This document shows, piece by piece, positions 8,003 through 17,824 of a stretch of 64,000 nucleotides of DNA (position 1 is the stretch's first letter; every line of letters begins with the position of its first letter). This DNA is from Phormidesmis priestleyi Ana (GTDB taxonomy: Bacteria > Cyanobacteriota > Cyanobacteriia > Phormidesmidales > Phormidesmidaceae). The notes under the pieces are model-generated. The model was given only the letters and a program-made list of their open reading frames with translations. It did no database searches and was not told where the DNA came from. Where the stretch lies: NCBI GenBank assembly GCA_001314865.1, contig LJZR01000030.1, forward strand, positions 1-64,000, written 5' to 3'. A program made the position numbers and the translations under genes.

Positions 8003-10792
8003 CTACTGCCAGTTGCCAATCATAACAAAAGGAGCCCAGTAGTAGGGATGCTGATAGCGAGGATCTTTCATGAGCATGAGTTGAGCATTTCGGAGTGCTT
8101 GGGCACGAGGCTGTTGATTGTTAATCAGTTGACGGTAGAACTCAACCATGACGGTAGATGTCGAATCATCTTGAACGCTCCATAGTGTCGCCACTGTGCT
8201 CCGAGCGCCCGATTCAATTGCGACGCCTGCCATACCCAATGCGGCTCGGCGATCGCCTAAAGCCGTCTGACAGGCGCTGAGTACCAATAGTTCGATTGGA
8301 GCATCTCGGCGTTGGGAGGATTGAAAAAGTTCTCCTAAATCCTTAACGTTGATTCGGTCATTCCAGGTTAACAAAAAAGTATTTTCTGCAGACGCACTAA
8401 ACTGGCCGTGGGTTGCCAAATGAACAATCGAAAATTCATTTTGACTGGATTGGTCAAAAATATGATCTCTAGTAAATTGGCTGTTGAGTAATACCTTCGC
8501 CGATACTAATTGTTCTATTTGGCTAATTTCTTGACTCACAGCTGGTAAGGAGCTAAATCCTTGTCGCGCAGTTGTTAATCCTGCTGTTAACGCCTTTGGC
8601 TGCCTTGATGCTAAAGGTTGAGAGTTAAGCAGCTGCATACTGGGCGTAAGGGCCAGATTATAGTGCTCTAAAAGATAACTACTACCATCGTGCAAAATGG
8701 CCATCGGAATGTTCCGGAGGAAGCCATGGGGTACAAATACAATTGTTTCTATGTCCTGCTGCTCTAGCTGAGAAGCAATGGGTGCAATTAGCCAGTTGTA
8801 AAGCTGTTGTCCAAATGGCACCACGGCGGTAGCAGAACTGATGGGGTGTAAACTGCCTAAAATATCTCGTAGCCACTGATCTTGGTCTAGCTCAGGAAGC
8901 TCTGTGCTGTAGTAAAAAAGGGGTTGATGAGGCATGGAAACAATCACGGCTATATGATTGTTCAATAGAATTGGATAGACAATGACTGCATGGGGATCAA
9001 TATCCTCAATTTCACGGGTTTGGTAAGTGAGACAGGCTTCTCGAAAGTAATTGTGCAGTTCGGCTAGCTGGAGGGCCTCCATGGTGTCTCTGATTTGGTG
9101 TAACCGTTGTTGTTGAGGCGTATCGGATTGTTGTTGAATATCAGATAATAGAAGTTCTACATACCCTTGATAAACGGGCTCAATGCGATCGCGAAATGAA
9201 AACTTGGCATCGGGATTCAGAGCCACAATATCGCCCTGGATTGAGTCCAATTGCGTAACCGCACTGCTATAGGCCGCGATCGCTTTCTCTATAGAACCCT
9301 GAGATTTAAATATGCGAGCTAACTGCCATTGCCTTTGAGCATTGGTATAGCTAGCGCGGCTACTGGTTATTAGACCTAGCGCCTGCTGAGTTAGCTCAAG
9401 AGCAGCATCCCACTGTTGAGTCTGCTCGTAAAGATGTCCCAATTGCTCCAAAACACTGGCCTCTGCCTGATGATCTTGTAGATCACGAGATTGAGATAGC
9501 GCATGGGTTAACTGTCTGCCAATAGTCTCTGGAGAAATGTTCAAACGGCCTAATTTTTCGAGCCCGACCGTATCTATTAAAAGATTGGCCAGATAGACTT
9601 GAGAATTAATTCCCCATCGGCTGGGTGGTAGCACCGAGAGTTGAGAGAACAATGATTCTAAATCTAAGGCAATGGCAGACCAAGAAAACGCCGGGTCATC
9701 AGTGTCCTCAATCTTTAGGGTTAGCTGCTGAAGCCAAGCCTCCAATTGAGTGGCTCGAAGTCCTTGATTTCGAGCCTGTTGGTAGAACTCTATTGCTGTT
9801 TGGCGCTCTCCTAAAGCAGCTAGCGCTTTGGCCAAATCCAGTTGAATCATTGCCTGTTGTTCTGGGATGAGGGCAAGGGTTAGGGCCTCAATAAGCACAG
9901 CCTTTGCCTGCCCTGGATCACCAATCCGGAGTAGGGTGTCACCCAAACCTTGCAGCACGGCTAACCGTACTTCGGCAGGTGCAGAGGATGGAATCTGTAA
10001 CCGCACCTCTTCCAGCGTGATTTTAGCGCGTCGATAAAATCCTAATACCCGTAAAGCAAGGGCTTGATTGATACGGGTACGGGCTATGGCCAACGTGATA
10101 TCGCCGGAATTGACACGCTGATAGAAATTGATGGCAGTTTGCCATGTTTCCAAAGCCTTGTCGGTTTGCCCTGTTTTCAGTTGAATACTGCCTTGAGTAT
10201 TCAGCAGTTGAGCCGTTAAAAACGCTGAGTTCTGAGTATCTTTCGCTAAGAGTGCTAACCCTTGCTGAATATGGGCATCAGCTTGAGACCACTGGTTAAT
10301 CTCCTGATACCCAATGGCCAAATAGTTGTGAGCAATTGCTTGTTGTTGCGAAGTGTTTTGAGCTAAGGCGATCGCTTGTAACCAAACCGCAATGGCATCG
10401 TTAAATTGGCCCGCATCATACAATGCTCGGCCGCTATCTAAATACGCTTCTACCTCAACCTCTACTGTCGTCGCACCACTGGCTATCGCCGATCTTGGAT
10501 GTGTCTTTTCTAGAGGGCCAGCATTTATTAATGACTCAGGGGAAGCTGAAAAAGCTATCAGGGGAAAGCGAGTTTCGGCAGAATTTATTGCTGGTGTGTA
10601 AGGGCTAGTAGAGATTAAACTAGCTAAAATTGAACTGTCTGCAATTGAGCTAGAAGCCATTACGCCATGGGCGCACTGACCATAAATCGCCACAAAACAG
10701 GTCACTAATATCAGGCATCCATAGCGTAATCCCTTAAATATTCCAAAGTGCTTAGTTCCGAAGTACTTAAAGTTTCCTAGATACTTTTTCAT
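8003..10792 (-). CDS. TPR-CHAT domain protein
   Basis: The start is taken at ATG 10792, because it forms an ATGA overlap with the stop of the upstream haemagglutinin gene; an earlier in-frame start at 10813 is less likely. That gives about 929 residues. A membrane-spanning signal segment (YGCLILVTCFVAIYG) is followed by tetratricopeptide repeats over most of the protein. A C-terminal CHAT domain carries the caspase-like dyad: His in VHLATHG and Cys in LVLSACQTALG. CHAT proteins are peptidases or their relatives, often fed by TPR-bound partners. Its coupling to a haemagglutinin-like exoprotein suggests processing or quality control of that exoprotein at the cell envelope (inference). Confidence 0.85.
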   Translation of the reverse strand: MKKYLGNFKYFGTKHFGIFKGLRYGCLILVTCFVAIYGQCAHGVMASSSIADSSILASLISTSPYTPAINSAETRFPLIAFSASPESLINAGPLEKTHPRSAIASGATTVEVEVEAYLDSGRALYDAGQFNDAIAVWLQAIALAQNTSQQQAIAHNYLAIGYQEINQWSQADAHIQQGLALLAKDTQNSAFLTAQLLNTQGSIQLKTGQTDKALETWQTAINFYQRVNSGDITLAIARTRINQALALRVLGFYRRAKITLEEVRLQIPSSAPAEVRLAVLQGLGDTLLRIGDPGQAKAVLIEALTLALIPEQQAMIQLDLAKALAALGERQTAIEFYQQARNQGLRATQLEAWLQQLTLKIEDTDDPAFSWSAIALDLESLFSQLSVLPPSRWGINSQVYLANLLIDTVGLEKLGRLNISPETIGRQLTHALSQSRDLQDHQAEASVLEQLGHLYEQTQQWDAALELTQQALGLITSSRASYTNAQRQWQLARIFKSQGSIEKAIAAYSSAVTQLDSIQGDIVALNPDAKFSFRDRIEPVYQGYVELLLSDIQQQSDTPQQQRLHQIRDTMEALQLAELHNYFREACLTYQTREIEDIDPHAVIVYPILLNNHIAVIVSMPHQPLFYYSTELPELDQDQWLRDILGSLHPISSATAVVPFGQQLYNWLIAPIASQLEQQDIETIVFVPHGFLRNIPMAILHDGSSYLLEHYNLALTPSMQLLNSQPLASRQPKALTAGLTTARQGFSSLPAVSQEISQIEQLVSAKVLLNSQFTRDHIFDQSSQNEFSIVHLATHGQFSASAENTFLLTWNDRINVKDLGELFQSSQRRDAPIELLVLSACQTALGDRRAALGMAGVAIESGARSTVATLWSVQDDSTSTVMVEFYRQLINNQQPRAQALRNAQLMLMKDPRYQHPYYWAPFVMIGNWQ

Positions 10793-13668
10793 GTAGCCTC
10801 CCCACCCAAGCAAGCTACCTGAACATCGGGGACAGGCTCATTCCCAGCGACTAAAACCACCGTTCCATCCGGACTGCGTGCCCATCCTTGAGCTTCTAAC
10901 ACAGGCGGAGCCCCTATCGTCAATGCTTGATCACTGCCATTACCAATAGCCGTATTATCCTCTTGACCATCCGCCGAGCGGTCTTCAGCTTGTCGTTCAA
11001 ATGACGGTAATACCGAAAAACTTCTGATTTGGGAGGCTAAATCATCGGGCAGTCCTCCCCGTCCCGAGGCGATAAAATTAGATCCTTCGTTTGCCGGACA
11101 GCCCGCCGTAATTTGGTCAGCATTATCTGAAACATCACTGGGCAGGGGTAGTAAATCTTGACTGGGATCAACGCTGAGTCGGTTAACCACGACCTCGCCA
11201 TCAAGGCCAATTTCTGAGGTTGCAGTAATATCACTGCGAGGGGTGAGACTATCTTGAAAGTCAAAGCCGTAGACTGCTTGAGCAGTGATTTCTACACGAC
11301 CGCCTTGACCTTGCAGAGCATTGGCCGTAATGTCGCTGTTTTCTGTCGGCACTGCTATTAGAAAATTACTCAAGATTGTTACATTACCCCCTGTTGCGCC
11401 CTGAGAAGCGTTGGTGGTTATCGAACTGTTGTCGCGCAGCAAAATAACATCACTTTCTAAGCGAATGTTGCCCTTGTCACCGGCAAAGGTAGAGGTGGTA
11501 ATCCTGCCTTGATTACGGAGCCGAACAGTCTTAGCTATGATATCCATGCTGCCAGCAGCCCCTTGTCCAGGAGAGATGTCTAGAGCGTTCACACTGGGAA
11601 AATTACCAGCATTGATAGTCGCGCCATTTTGCACATCCAAAACATTGGTTTGGATAATGATAGTGCCGCCATTGCCCGTATCTTCAAGAGCACTAGCAAA
11701 TAAACCGCTGCGTCCCGAATTGTTGCGGCCATCAAGCGTAATCGTATTAGCACTGATCTGTAAATCGCTAGCATGACCAGGGCCGTTAGTACCCGTAACA
11801 ATTTGAGCACCATTTAGGACGGTTAAGGCTTCAGTTGTCAAGTCAATTTTGCCGCCAGATCCCATAGAATCTGTTGCAACAAAAGAAAAAATTCCTGTAG
11901 GGGCATCATCTTGCCCGACTAATTCTACTGATTGAGCTTGAATGACGATATTGCCCGCTTCCTGAGAGCTAGCTGTCGAACTGTCAATTCCACCGCCTTC
12001 TGTGATGGTGAGCTGTTGGGTCATTAGGTTAATATCCCCCCCTGACCCCGTACTCCCTTGCTCCAAAGTGGAAAAAATACCGCTTTTAAATTGCGCCTGA
12101 TTCGGTGAATTATTTTTTATATTGACTTGATCAGCAAGCACCGTAATGGTGCCGCCAGCTCCCTGCCCAAAAACAATCGTGGAAAGATTGGCACCCTCTG
12201 AAATATTGAAAATGTCTCCTAGAATAAAAATGTTACCGCCATTGCCTTGTCCTTCTACTTGGGATAAAATTCTACTAGGATTAAGGGGGCCGGCTTGCCC
12301 TGTCAACTCAATCAGACTGGCATCAATGGTAATTTTTCCACTATCTCCCAAACCAAAGGTGCTAGCATCAATGATTGCACCTTTATCAATCAGCAACTGA
12401 TTGGCCTGAAGTGTAAAATCCCCTCCTGCGCCACTAGCCAATGGATTGGCAACACTCAAGAAAAACCCACTAGAACCAAATTCTGGAGTACCTCCCGACA
12501 GTTTCACTTGGTCGCCTTGAACCGCAATACTACCGCCGAGACCCTCTCCAAATACACTGGTTGAAACCTGGGCGCCATCGGCGACGAGGATGCTTGGGGC
12601 CAACAACTTCACATTTCCGCCACTGCCGACAGCACCTAGCCCCACTTCAGCAAATAAACTAGTCGGAAAGAATGCTTCATTTGTGATGGGGTCTAATTCA
12701 GCGCCCACTAAGTTGATGGCTTCTGTGGCTTTCAGCGTTACCCCCCTACTTGCGACCGTCTCCAATGTATTGGCTAACAGAGTAGAGCCGTCCAACACGT
12801 CAATACGCCGTCCTTCGAGTTGAATCCTTCCACCCCCACGGCCACTGGTGAGAAGCGAAGATGCATTGAGCAGGGTTATATCCAACAAAGATGAGGTATC
12901 TTCAGGCTGAATTGTCCATCCCAGTTGATCTTTACCGAAGGTGACTGTGCTGTCTGGGCCAGCCCCTAGCAGCACAATATTGCCCTGTGACGCAGTCAGG
13001 CTACCTCCGTCTAGCATCACATCTCCGCCCAAAAGAGCCAAGGTGTTTCCTTCTGGAACACGCAGGCCAATACGAGGCACAGTGGGCAACACCTCTAGTG
13101 TAGACGGGTCAATTGTGAATCCATGCCCCTCGCCCAGAACCTCAATCCCATTGCGAGTTGACCCGTATTGCAACCCAATCGGGGTAGTAACCGTCAGCAG
13201 GCTGGCATGTTGAGGGACTGCTGCGCTAAATTCTGTGTCGTCTGAGAAAACAATACTCTCAGCAGTACTGGCAAAAAATGAGCCGCCCACATTTAGGGTG
13301 GCCTCTGCACCAAAGACAATTCCATTCGGATTAATTAAAAAGAAATCTGCTGTGCCTTGAGTGGCCAACATTCCGTCAATAAAAGACAGATCAGCACCTG
13401 TGACGCGAGTAATGAGCGTGGTTAGGTCATTGGCATGGTCAAATTGAGCCCTCTGGCCAGAGGCAATGTTAAAGCTTTCAAAACTATGGAATAGTGTGTT
13501 TTCGGAACGAGTCCCCCCGGTAATGGTGGTGATGCTCCCGGTGGAGGTAGTGACAGAGCCGCTGGTTGTATCTGGAATGATTTGGCCGAAGGCAGGGCAG
13601 GCGAATCCAACACTACCGAACAGGGTAGCTGCCAAACCTTGAATGTGAACACCCTTAAACATAGCCAT
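10789..13668 (-). CDS. Filamentous haemagglutinin-like exoprotein
   Basis: A 959-residue protein with a signal peptide (cleavage near CPAFGQ) and an N-terminal haemagglutination-activity domain. The two-partner-secretion hallmark NPNGIVFG is in place, preceded by FFLI and followed by GGSFFAST. A long beta-helical repeat region fills the middle, with recurring GSGGxI and GNGGxI turns. The C-terminus (VLEAQGWARSPDGTVVLVAG) matches cyanobacterial TpsA-like proteins. It should be exported by a TpsB/ShlB porin, but no such gene lies in this window. It is coupled by ATGA to the CHAT gene and starts 32 bp after the metalloprotease gene ends, so it may be co-transcribed with that gene. Confidence 0.85.
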   Translation of the reverse strand: MAMFKGVHIQGLAATLFGSVGFACPAFGQIIPDTTSGSVTTSTGSITTITGGTRSENTLFHSFESFNIASGQRAQFDHANDLTTLITRVTGADLSFIDGMLATQGTADFFLINPNGIVFGAEATLNVGGSFFASTAESIVFSDDTEFSAAVPQHASLLTVTTPIGLQYGSTRNGIEVLGEGHGFTIDPSTLEVLPTVPRIGLRVPEGNTLALLGGDVMLDGGSLTASQGNIVLLGAGPDSTVTFGKDQLGWTIQPEDTSSLLDITLLNASSLLTSGRGGGRIQLEGRRIDVLDGSTLLANTLETVASRGVTLKATEAINLVGAELDPITNEAFFPTSLFAEVGLGAVGSGGNVKLLAPSILVADGAQVSTSVFGEGLGGSIAVQGDQVKLSGGTPEFGSSGFFLSVANPLASGAGGDFTLQANQLLIDKGAIIDASTFGLGDSGKITIDASLIELTGQAGPLNPSRILSQVEGQGNGGNIFILGDIFNISEGANLSTIVFGQGAGGTITVLADQVNIKNNSPNQAQFKSGIFSTLEQGSTGSGGDINLMTQQLTITEGGGIDSSTASSQEAGNIVIQAQSVELVGQDDAPTGIFSFVATDSMGSGGKIDLTTEALTVLNGAQIVTGTNGPGHASDLQISANTITLDGRNNSGRSGLFASALEDTGNGGTIIIQTNVLDVQNGATINAGNFPSVNALDISPGQGAAGSMDIIAKTVRLRNQGRITTSTFAGDKGNIRLESDVILLRDNSSITTNASQGATGGNVTILSNFLIAVPTENSDITANALQGQGGRVEITAQAVYGFDFQDSLTPRSDITATSEIGLDGEVVVNRLSVDPSQDLLPLPSDVSDNADQITAGCPANEGSNFIASGRGGLPDDLASQIRSFSVLPSFERQAEDRSADGQEDNTAIGNGSDQALTIGAPPVLEAQGWARSPDGTVVLVAGNEPVPDVQVACLGGEAT

Positions 13669-13700
13669 TGCCTGAAAAGAAAATGCTGTTATCAGTTATG

Positions 13701-16700
13701 TCATGACACGTACCTAGCTGCGCTCAGATCAAGATTAGTAATGCCCTTGAGGTAGGCGATGTAGTCGTCGCCAGCGTAGAGCAGGGAGCCTTGACCATCG
13801 CTCTCGGTGGTGTAGTCGTTAGCGGAACCATGTAGCACCAGCTGGTCAATTCCTACTTCAAAGTCTTCAATGTAGGCACTATCATTCCAGCCAGCTTGGG
13901 TATAAAAGCTGCCATTGACATCCCCCAGAACAAACTGGTCGGCCCCGGCTCCTCCTTCTAAGTAGTCGATGCCCCCAATACCCAGTAATTGGTCATTAGT
14001 AGAGGTTCCCACCAAAGTATCATTCCCGATTGTGCCTTGAATGATGTTATTGGCAGCGATCGCACTATTGATAGCAGGTGTGATCGCAGGTACGGATGTA
14101 TTTGCTGTGGTTGTTTTAGGGAGGGCCGTTTCAACACTGTCGGGCGCCAGTGAGGAAGCAGGCGTCATCGTTGCCGAGTCACCCTTATTGACGGTTTCTA
14201 TGTAGATGAGGCTACTGCCTGTTAGGTCGAGCTCTGTGACTCCATTGAGGTAAGCCACTGCTGTCCTAAAGTCATTGCCTAGTAGTAGCCAACTGCCATT
14301 GGCAGTACTGCTTACCATGTACTGATCAGCGTTGCCTGCTAAAACCAGCTTATCTTCCCCGGCAGTAAAACCATCAATGTAAACGCTATCGGCCCAGCCG
14401 TTGGTACTGTAATAACTACCATCTGCATCGCCGAGAACAACAATATCTTGGCCAGTGCCCAGGTCTATGTAGTCGTTTTCACCCGCGCCCCGGCTCACAG
14501 TGTCAGTGGGTATAACAATATCATTGCCAGCACCAGCCAGAATGGCATCACTTCCTCCCTTTGCCTGAATGACATCGTTGCCTTCAGTGCCTAGCAAGAA
14601 ATTGTCACCATCATCCCCTAGAATTTGGCTTTCATTCAAGGGTATTGATAAGGGAGAGAGCTTCTGCATTATGAGGCCCGAAGAAGGCTGAGATGGAGAA
14701 GGCTGAGATGGAGAAGGCTGAGATGGAGAAGGTTGAGATGGAGAAGGCTGTGTAGAATTGCCGATTGAATTTGCAGAAACCGTAATTGCTAACCGTTGGG
14801 TATCAAGGTCTCTACGTAATTGCCCATCACCTAAACTGGCTTGGACAATCACATCATAGATATTGTTGCCATCCGCATCTAGGGGATCGCGAGCGTTTGG
14901 AGCAACCTTAAATTGCACGTCTCCTGTGATCGGGTTGATGCTAAATAATTCTGCATCGTCGCCTCCGGTAATGGCGTAACTCAGGGGGCGGTCTTCCCGA
15001 AGGCGGTTATAGCGCTCTTCCAATGGTCGCCTTTCATTGTCAATTTCTAGCGGTGAAAGGGGTTTTTGAAATGAATTGGGGCCAGCGCCTACTTGATCTG
15101 CTAAGTTCGCTCCTAAGTTAGTATCTGTAAAAAAGACCTGAGTACTCTCCAGGGTAAAGTTCACACCGTTTTCGAAGCTAGCCAGTCGCTGGCCTTGATA
15201 AAACAGGCTATTGGAAGTCAGTTGGTAGTCTTGTCGAGTACCGTGAAGAAGTAAGGCATCTTGGGCAGAGAAATCAGTAATTAGGGCTTGGGTGCCAAAG
15301 CGAGTGTATGCACCTTGGCGATCGCCCAAAATAATTAAATCATTGCCTACTCCTGTGGTGATGGAACCCTGCTCAACGGCAAAGTCAATGATGTCATCTC
15401 CTCCTCCCGCCGATATATTAGCCTGAGCTAGGTTGAGACGGATAACATCGTTGTCCTCACCCGTGGTCACTGAAAAGCTATCTACTGAAAAGCTATCTAC
15501 TGATAATTTAGGGATGTCAAAATGACTGGCAATAGTGACAATGTTATTGCCATTGCCAGCATTGACGACACCTGTATTGCCCACTAAGGTGATTTCATCA
15601 TTGCCATCCCCTGCCGTAATATTGATTCGACTGTTCTGAGTACCTTGAATATTAATAATATTATTACCACCTGCTGTGGTAACTGTCGCGTCTTTGGTGA
15701 GCAGGTAAATGGAATCATCACCCTCGCCAGTAGAAATACGATGGGTGCTAGGAACTGAAAGTAGTGAAAGACTATCTAGATCGGCATTAAAAATTAGGCT
15801 GTCAACACCATTAACGCCTAATCCAAAGAGACCATAGCTATAGATCTGATTATTTCCACCTGAGGTTTCAACAAAATTTTTGTCTGCACCAACTGAGATG
15901 TAGTCATTGCCCTTTCCGGTTGTTACCTTCACAGGAGCGAGCTCAGATGTCAAAAATACATAGTTATTGCCTTCACCTGCATTGACGGTATAACCTGCTT
16001 CGATATTTTGATCAAAATCCCGTGAGTCTACACCTATAATGGTGTCATCCCCTTCTGCGGCAATGACATCAGCTGCAAAATTGCCTAAGACGACAAAGTT
16101 ATTGCCACTGCCAGCATCAATGGAAACAGACTCAGTATCCGGAAGTGTAGGAAAAATATAATCACTGGCATCGGAGCCGGTCAGTGTGTTGCTACGGTAA
16201 AACAATTGGGCATAGGGAATTGCCTGTATGGTGGTGACTTTGGTAAGACCTTCACTTGCAGCTATTTGGGCAATATCTCCGGCACCATCACTAACGATGT
16301 TAACAACGGTAGGATCTAGCCCATCTTCTTGCCAAAAACTCCAACTGCTCGTACGTACACTGCTACGACGACGCTCAAAAAGACTTTGATTCTTGACAAT
16401 AGCTTTAGACAAATCGATCTGTTGATCTTGAACGAGTGAGCTTGTTGCAAGGCTCTCATTTAAAGTACTGACATCTGTACCGACTTTTTGGGCTAATGCT
16501 GTCTGGGTTTCTTGTAAGAGAGCGGCGTAATCTAGAGAGAAGTTGGCATTCCTGAGGTTGTAGCCAATGACATCTAGCGCCTGTAAATCCAGAGCTGAGA
16601 TTTTAGAACGAAACCCTGGGACAAGGGCGGGGTCCATAATGCCTAGACTATTGTATGTGGCCTGACGGACATTTTCTAAGATGGTGGTATTGGTTTGAGC

Positions 16701-17651
16701 GCCAATATCTACTTCGTTATTACGCAATAAGTTAGCGAGCTGTAATGCCCCAACCAACTGAGCATCCTGACTGGTTACGGGCGCCGAAATGTTGATTAAA
16801 TCAAATAATGCAGTGGTGAGATCAAATTTAGGTATTTCTGGTGTCAGATTGGAATTAGTGGGTGCTTGATAGGCCCAATGACTAGCCTGATAGCCCTCTA
16901 CGCCTCCTAATACTTCAATCAGACCATCTGCCATCTGAGCAATTTGGGTTTGCCCGCCATCAATGGAGAAATAGGCGGCTTGGCCAGCGGTTAGTTCTCG
17001 GGCAGCAAGATTAGTGCTACGGTCACTGTAACGAAAGAGATCCAACAACGAGGTTTGTTCTAAATTTGTTCGATTGGTGATATTGCCAATGACATCTACA
17101 CCGCTGATAAAACCCATGATGTGGCCCAATTCGTGAAGGGCCATACTCAAAAAGTCTATCTGACGACTTGAAGACGCTGATGTACGGGAAAAGTCATAGT
17201 CCCAAGTAAAACTGCTGTTGCTGAGGTTGTTAAAGAGAACATATCCATCGACTGCGTTGGGCGTGGCTAGTGGCGCTAAGCCCAAGGCTTTTGCATTGGC
17301 CTGGGTGATGGAAAGATCGCTAAATTGATAGGGGATGTCATTGAGTAGGGCTCTGTATTGGGTAAGGCCATCGGGGCTAACCTCGGTGTTGAGATTGGCG
17401 ATCGCAACATCATCATCAGTAGAGGTTGCATCTTGTGCCAGCGCATTCTGTACGGTTGCGATATCCGTCGTTACATAGATAGGGATCGCGCCTCCAACGA
17501 CAGTAGGTGGCAATTCATCCGTTGCTGCCACATGAATATTGAAAGTGGAATCGTCCTGAAGATATTGACTCCAAATGCGCCCAGCCATTTCGAAGCCGAT
17601 GATTTGCTCCGACGATATGCCCGGTTGAAAAGTGAAATTAAAATTGGCCAT
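13701..17651 (-). CDS. Zinc metalloprotease with RTX-like and cadherin-like modules
   Basis: A 1316-residue protein. The N-terminal 380 residues form a metalloprotease domain of the cyanobacterial HELGH type (NF038122-like), with HELGHIMGF at 173-181. Calcium-binding GGxGxD-like repeats (for example GEGDDSIYLL, GDGNDEITLVG) fill about 480-830. A cadherin-like segment at about 880-960 follows, then a Ser/Pro/Gln linker of four 15-bp repeats. Two homologous C-terminal modules follow, each with LGDxxGSxY, the tryptophan loop GWxDSxYI and LVLxG. There is no Sec signal peptide; acidic Gly/Asp repeats suggest type I secretion. The C-terminal module recurs in the small protein at 23816. It is a tandem paralogue of the upstream gene, with which it aligns without gaps over the first 180 residues. 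Confidence 0.8.
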   Translation of the reverse strand: MANFNFTFQPGISSEQIIGFEMAGRIWSQYLQDDSTFNIHVAATDELPPTVVGGAIPIYVTTDIATVQNALAQDATSTDDDVAIANLNTEVSPDGLTQYRALLNDIPYQFSDLSITQANAKALGLAPLATPNAVDGYVLFNNLSNSSFTWDYDFSRTSASSSRQIDFLSMALHELGHIMGFISGVDVIGNITNRTNLEQTSLLDLFRYSDRSTNLAARELTAGQAAYFSIDGGQTQIAQMADGLIEVLGGVEGYQASHWAYQAPTNSNLTPEIPKFDLTTALFDLINISAPVTSQDAQLVGALQLANLLRNNEVDIGAQTNTTILENVRQATYNSLGIMDPALVPGFRSKISALDLQALDVIGYNLRNANFSLDYAALLQETQTALAQKVGTDVSTLNESLATSSLVQDQQIDLSKAIVKNQSLFERRRSSVRTSSWSFWQEDGLDPTVVNIVSDGAGDIAQIAASEGLTKVTTIQAIPYAQLFYRSNTLTGSDASDYIFPTLPDTESVSIDAGSGNNFVVLGNFAADVIAAEGDDTIIGVDSRDFDQNIEAGYTVNAGEGNNYVFLTSELAPVKVTTGKGNDYISVGADKNFVETSGGNNQIYSYGLFGLGVNGVDSLIFNADLDSLSLLSVPSTHRISTGEGDDSIYLLTKDATVTTAGGNNIINIQGTQNSRINITAGDGNDEITLVGNTGVVNAGNGNNIVTIASHFDIPKLSVDSFSVDSFSVTTGEDNDVIRLNLAQANISAGGGDDIIDFAVEQGSITTGVGNDLIILGDRQGAYTRFGTQALITDFSAQDALLLHGTRQDYQLTSNSLFYQGQRLASFENGVNFTLESTQVFFTDTNLGANLADQVGAGPNSFQKPLSPLEIDNERRPLEERYNRLREDRPLSYAITGGDDAELFSINPITGDVQFKVAPNARDPLDADGNNIYDVIVQASLGDGQLRRDLDTQRLAITVSANSIGNSTQPSPSQPSPSQPSPSQPSPSQPSSGLIMQKLSPLSIPLNESQILGDDGDNFLLGTEGNDVIQAKGGSDAILAGAGNDIVIPTDTVSRGAGENDYIDLGTGQDIVVLGDADGSYYSTNGWADSVYIDGFTAGEDKLVLAGNADQYMVSSTANGSWLLLGNDFRTAVAYLNGVTELDLTGSSLIYIETVNKGDSATMTPASSLAPDSVETALPKTTTANTSVPAITPAINSAIAANNIIQGTIGNDTLVGTSTNDQLLGIGGIDYLEGGAGADQFVLGDVNGSFYTQAGWNDSAYIEDFEVGIDQLVLHGSANDYTTESDGQGSLLYAGDDYIAYLKGITNLDLSAARYVS
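14686..14745. repeat. 15-bp tandem repeat x4 inside metalloprotease gene
   Basis: Four near-identical copies of GGCTGAGATGGAGAA (the last begins GGTTG) encode the PSPSQ linker that separates the cadherin-like segment from the C-terminal modules. Confidence 0.95.
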
Positions 17652-17824
17652 TTGAACCGTAAGGACTGTTTAACCTTGACTAACCCGACTAACTTGATTA
17701 ACTTGATTAACTTGGACTTTCCTGAAAATTTACCCGTCTGATGAATATTGAGAAACCATCACAAATGTTCTAGAGAAAAAAGCAAAAAGGCCTTGAGCAA
17801 ACATTCTGAATAAAAATAAACATA

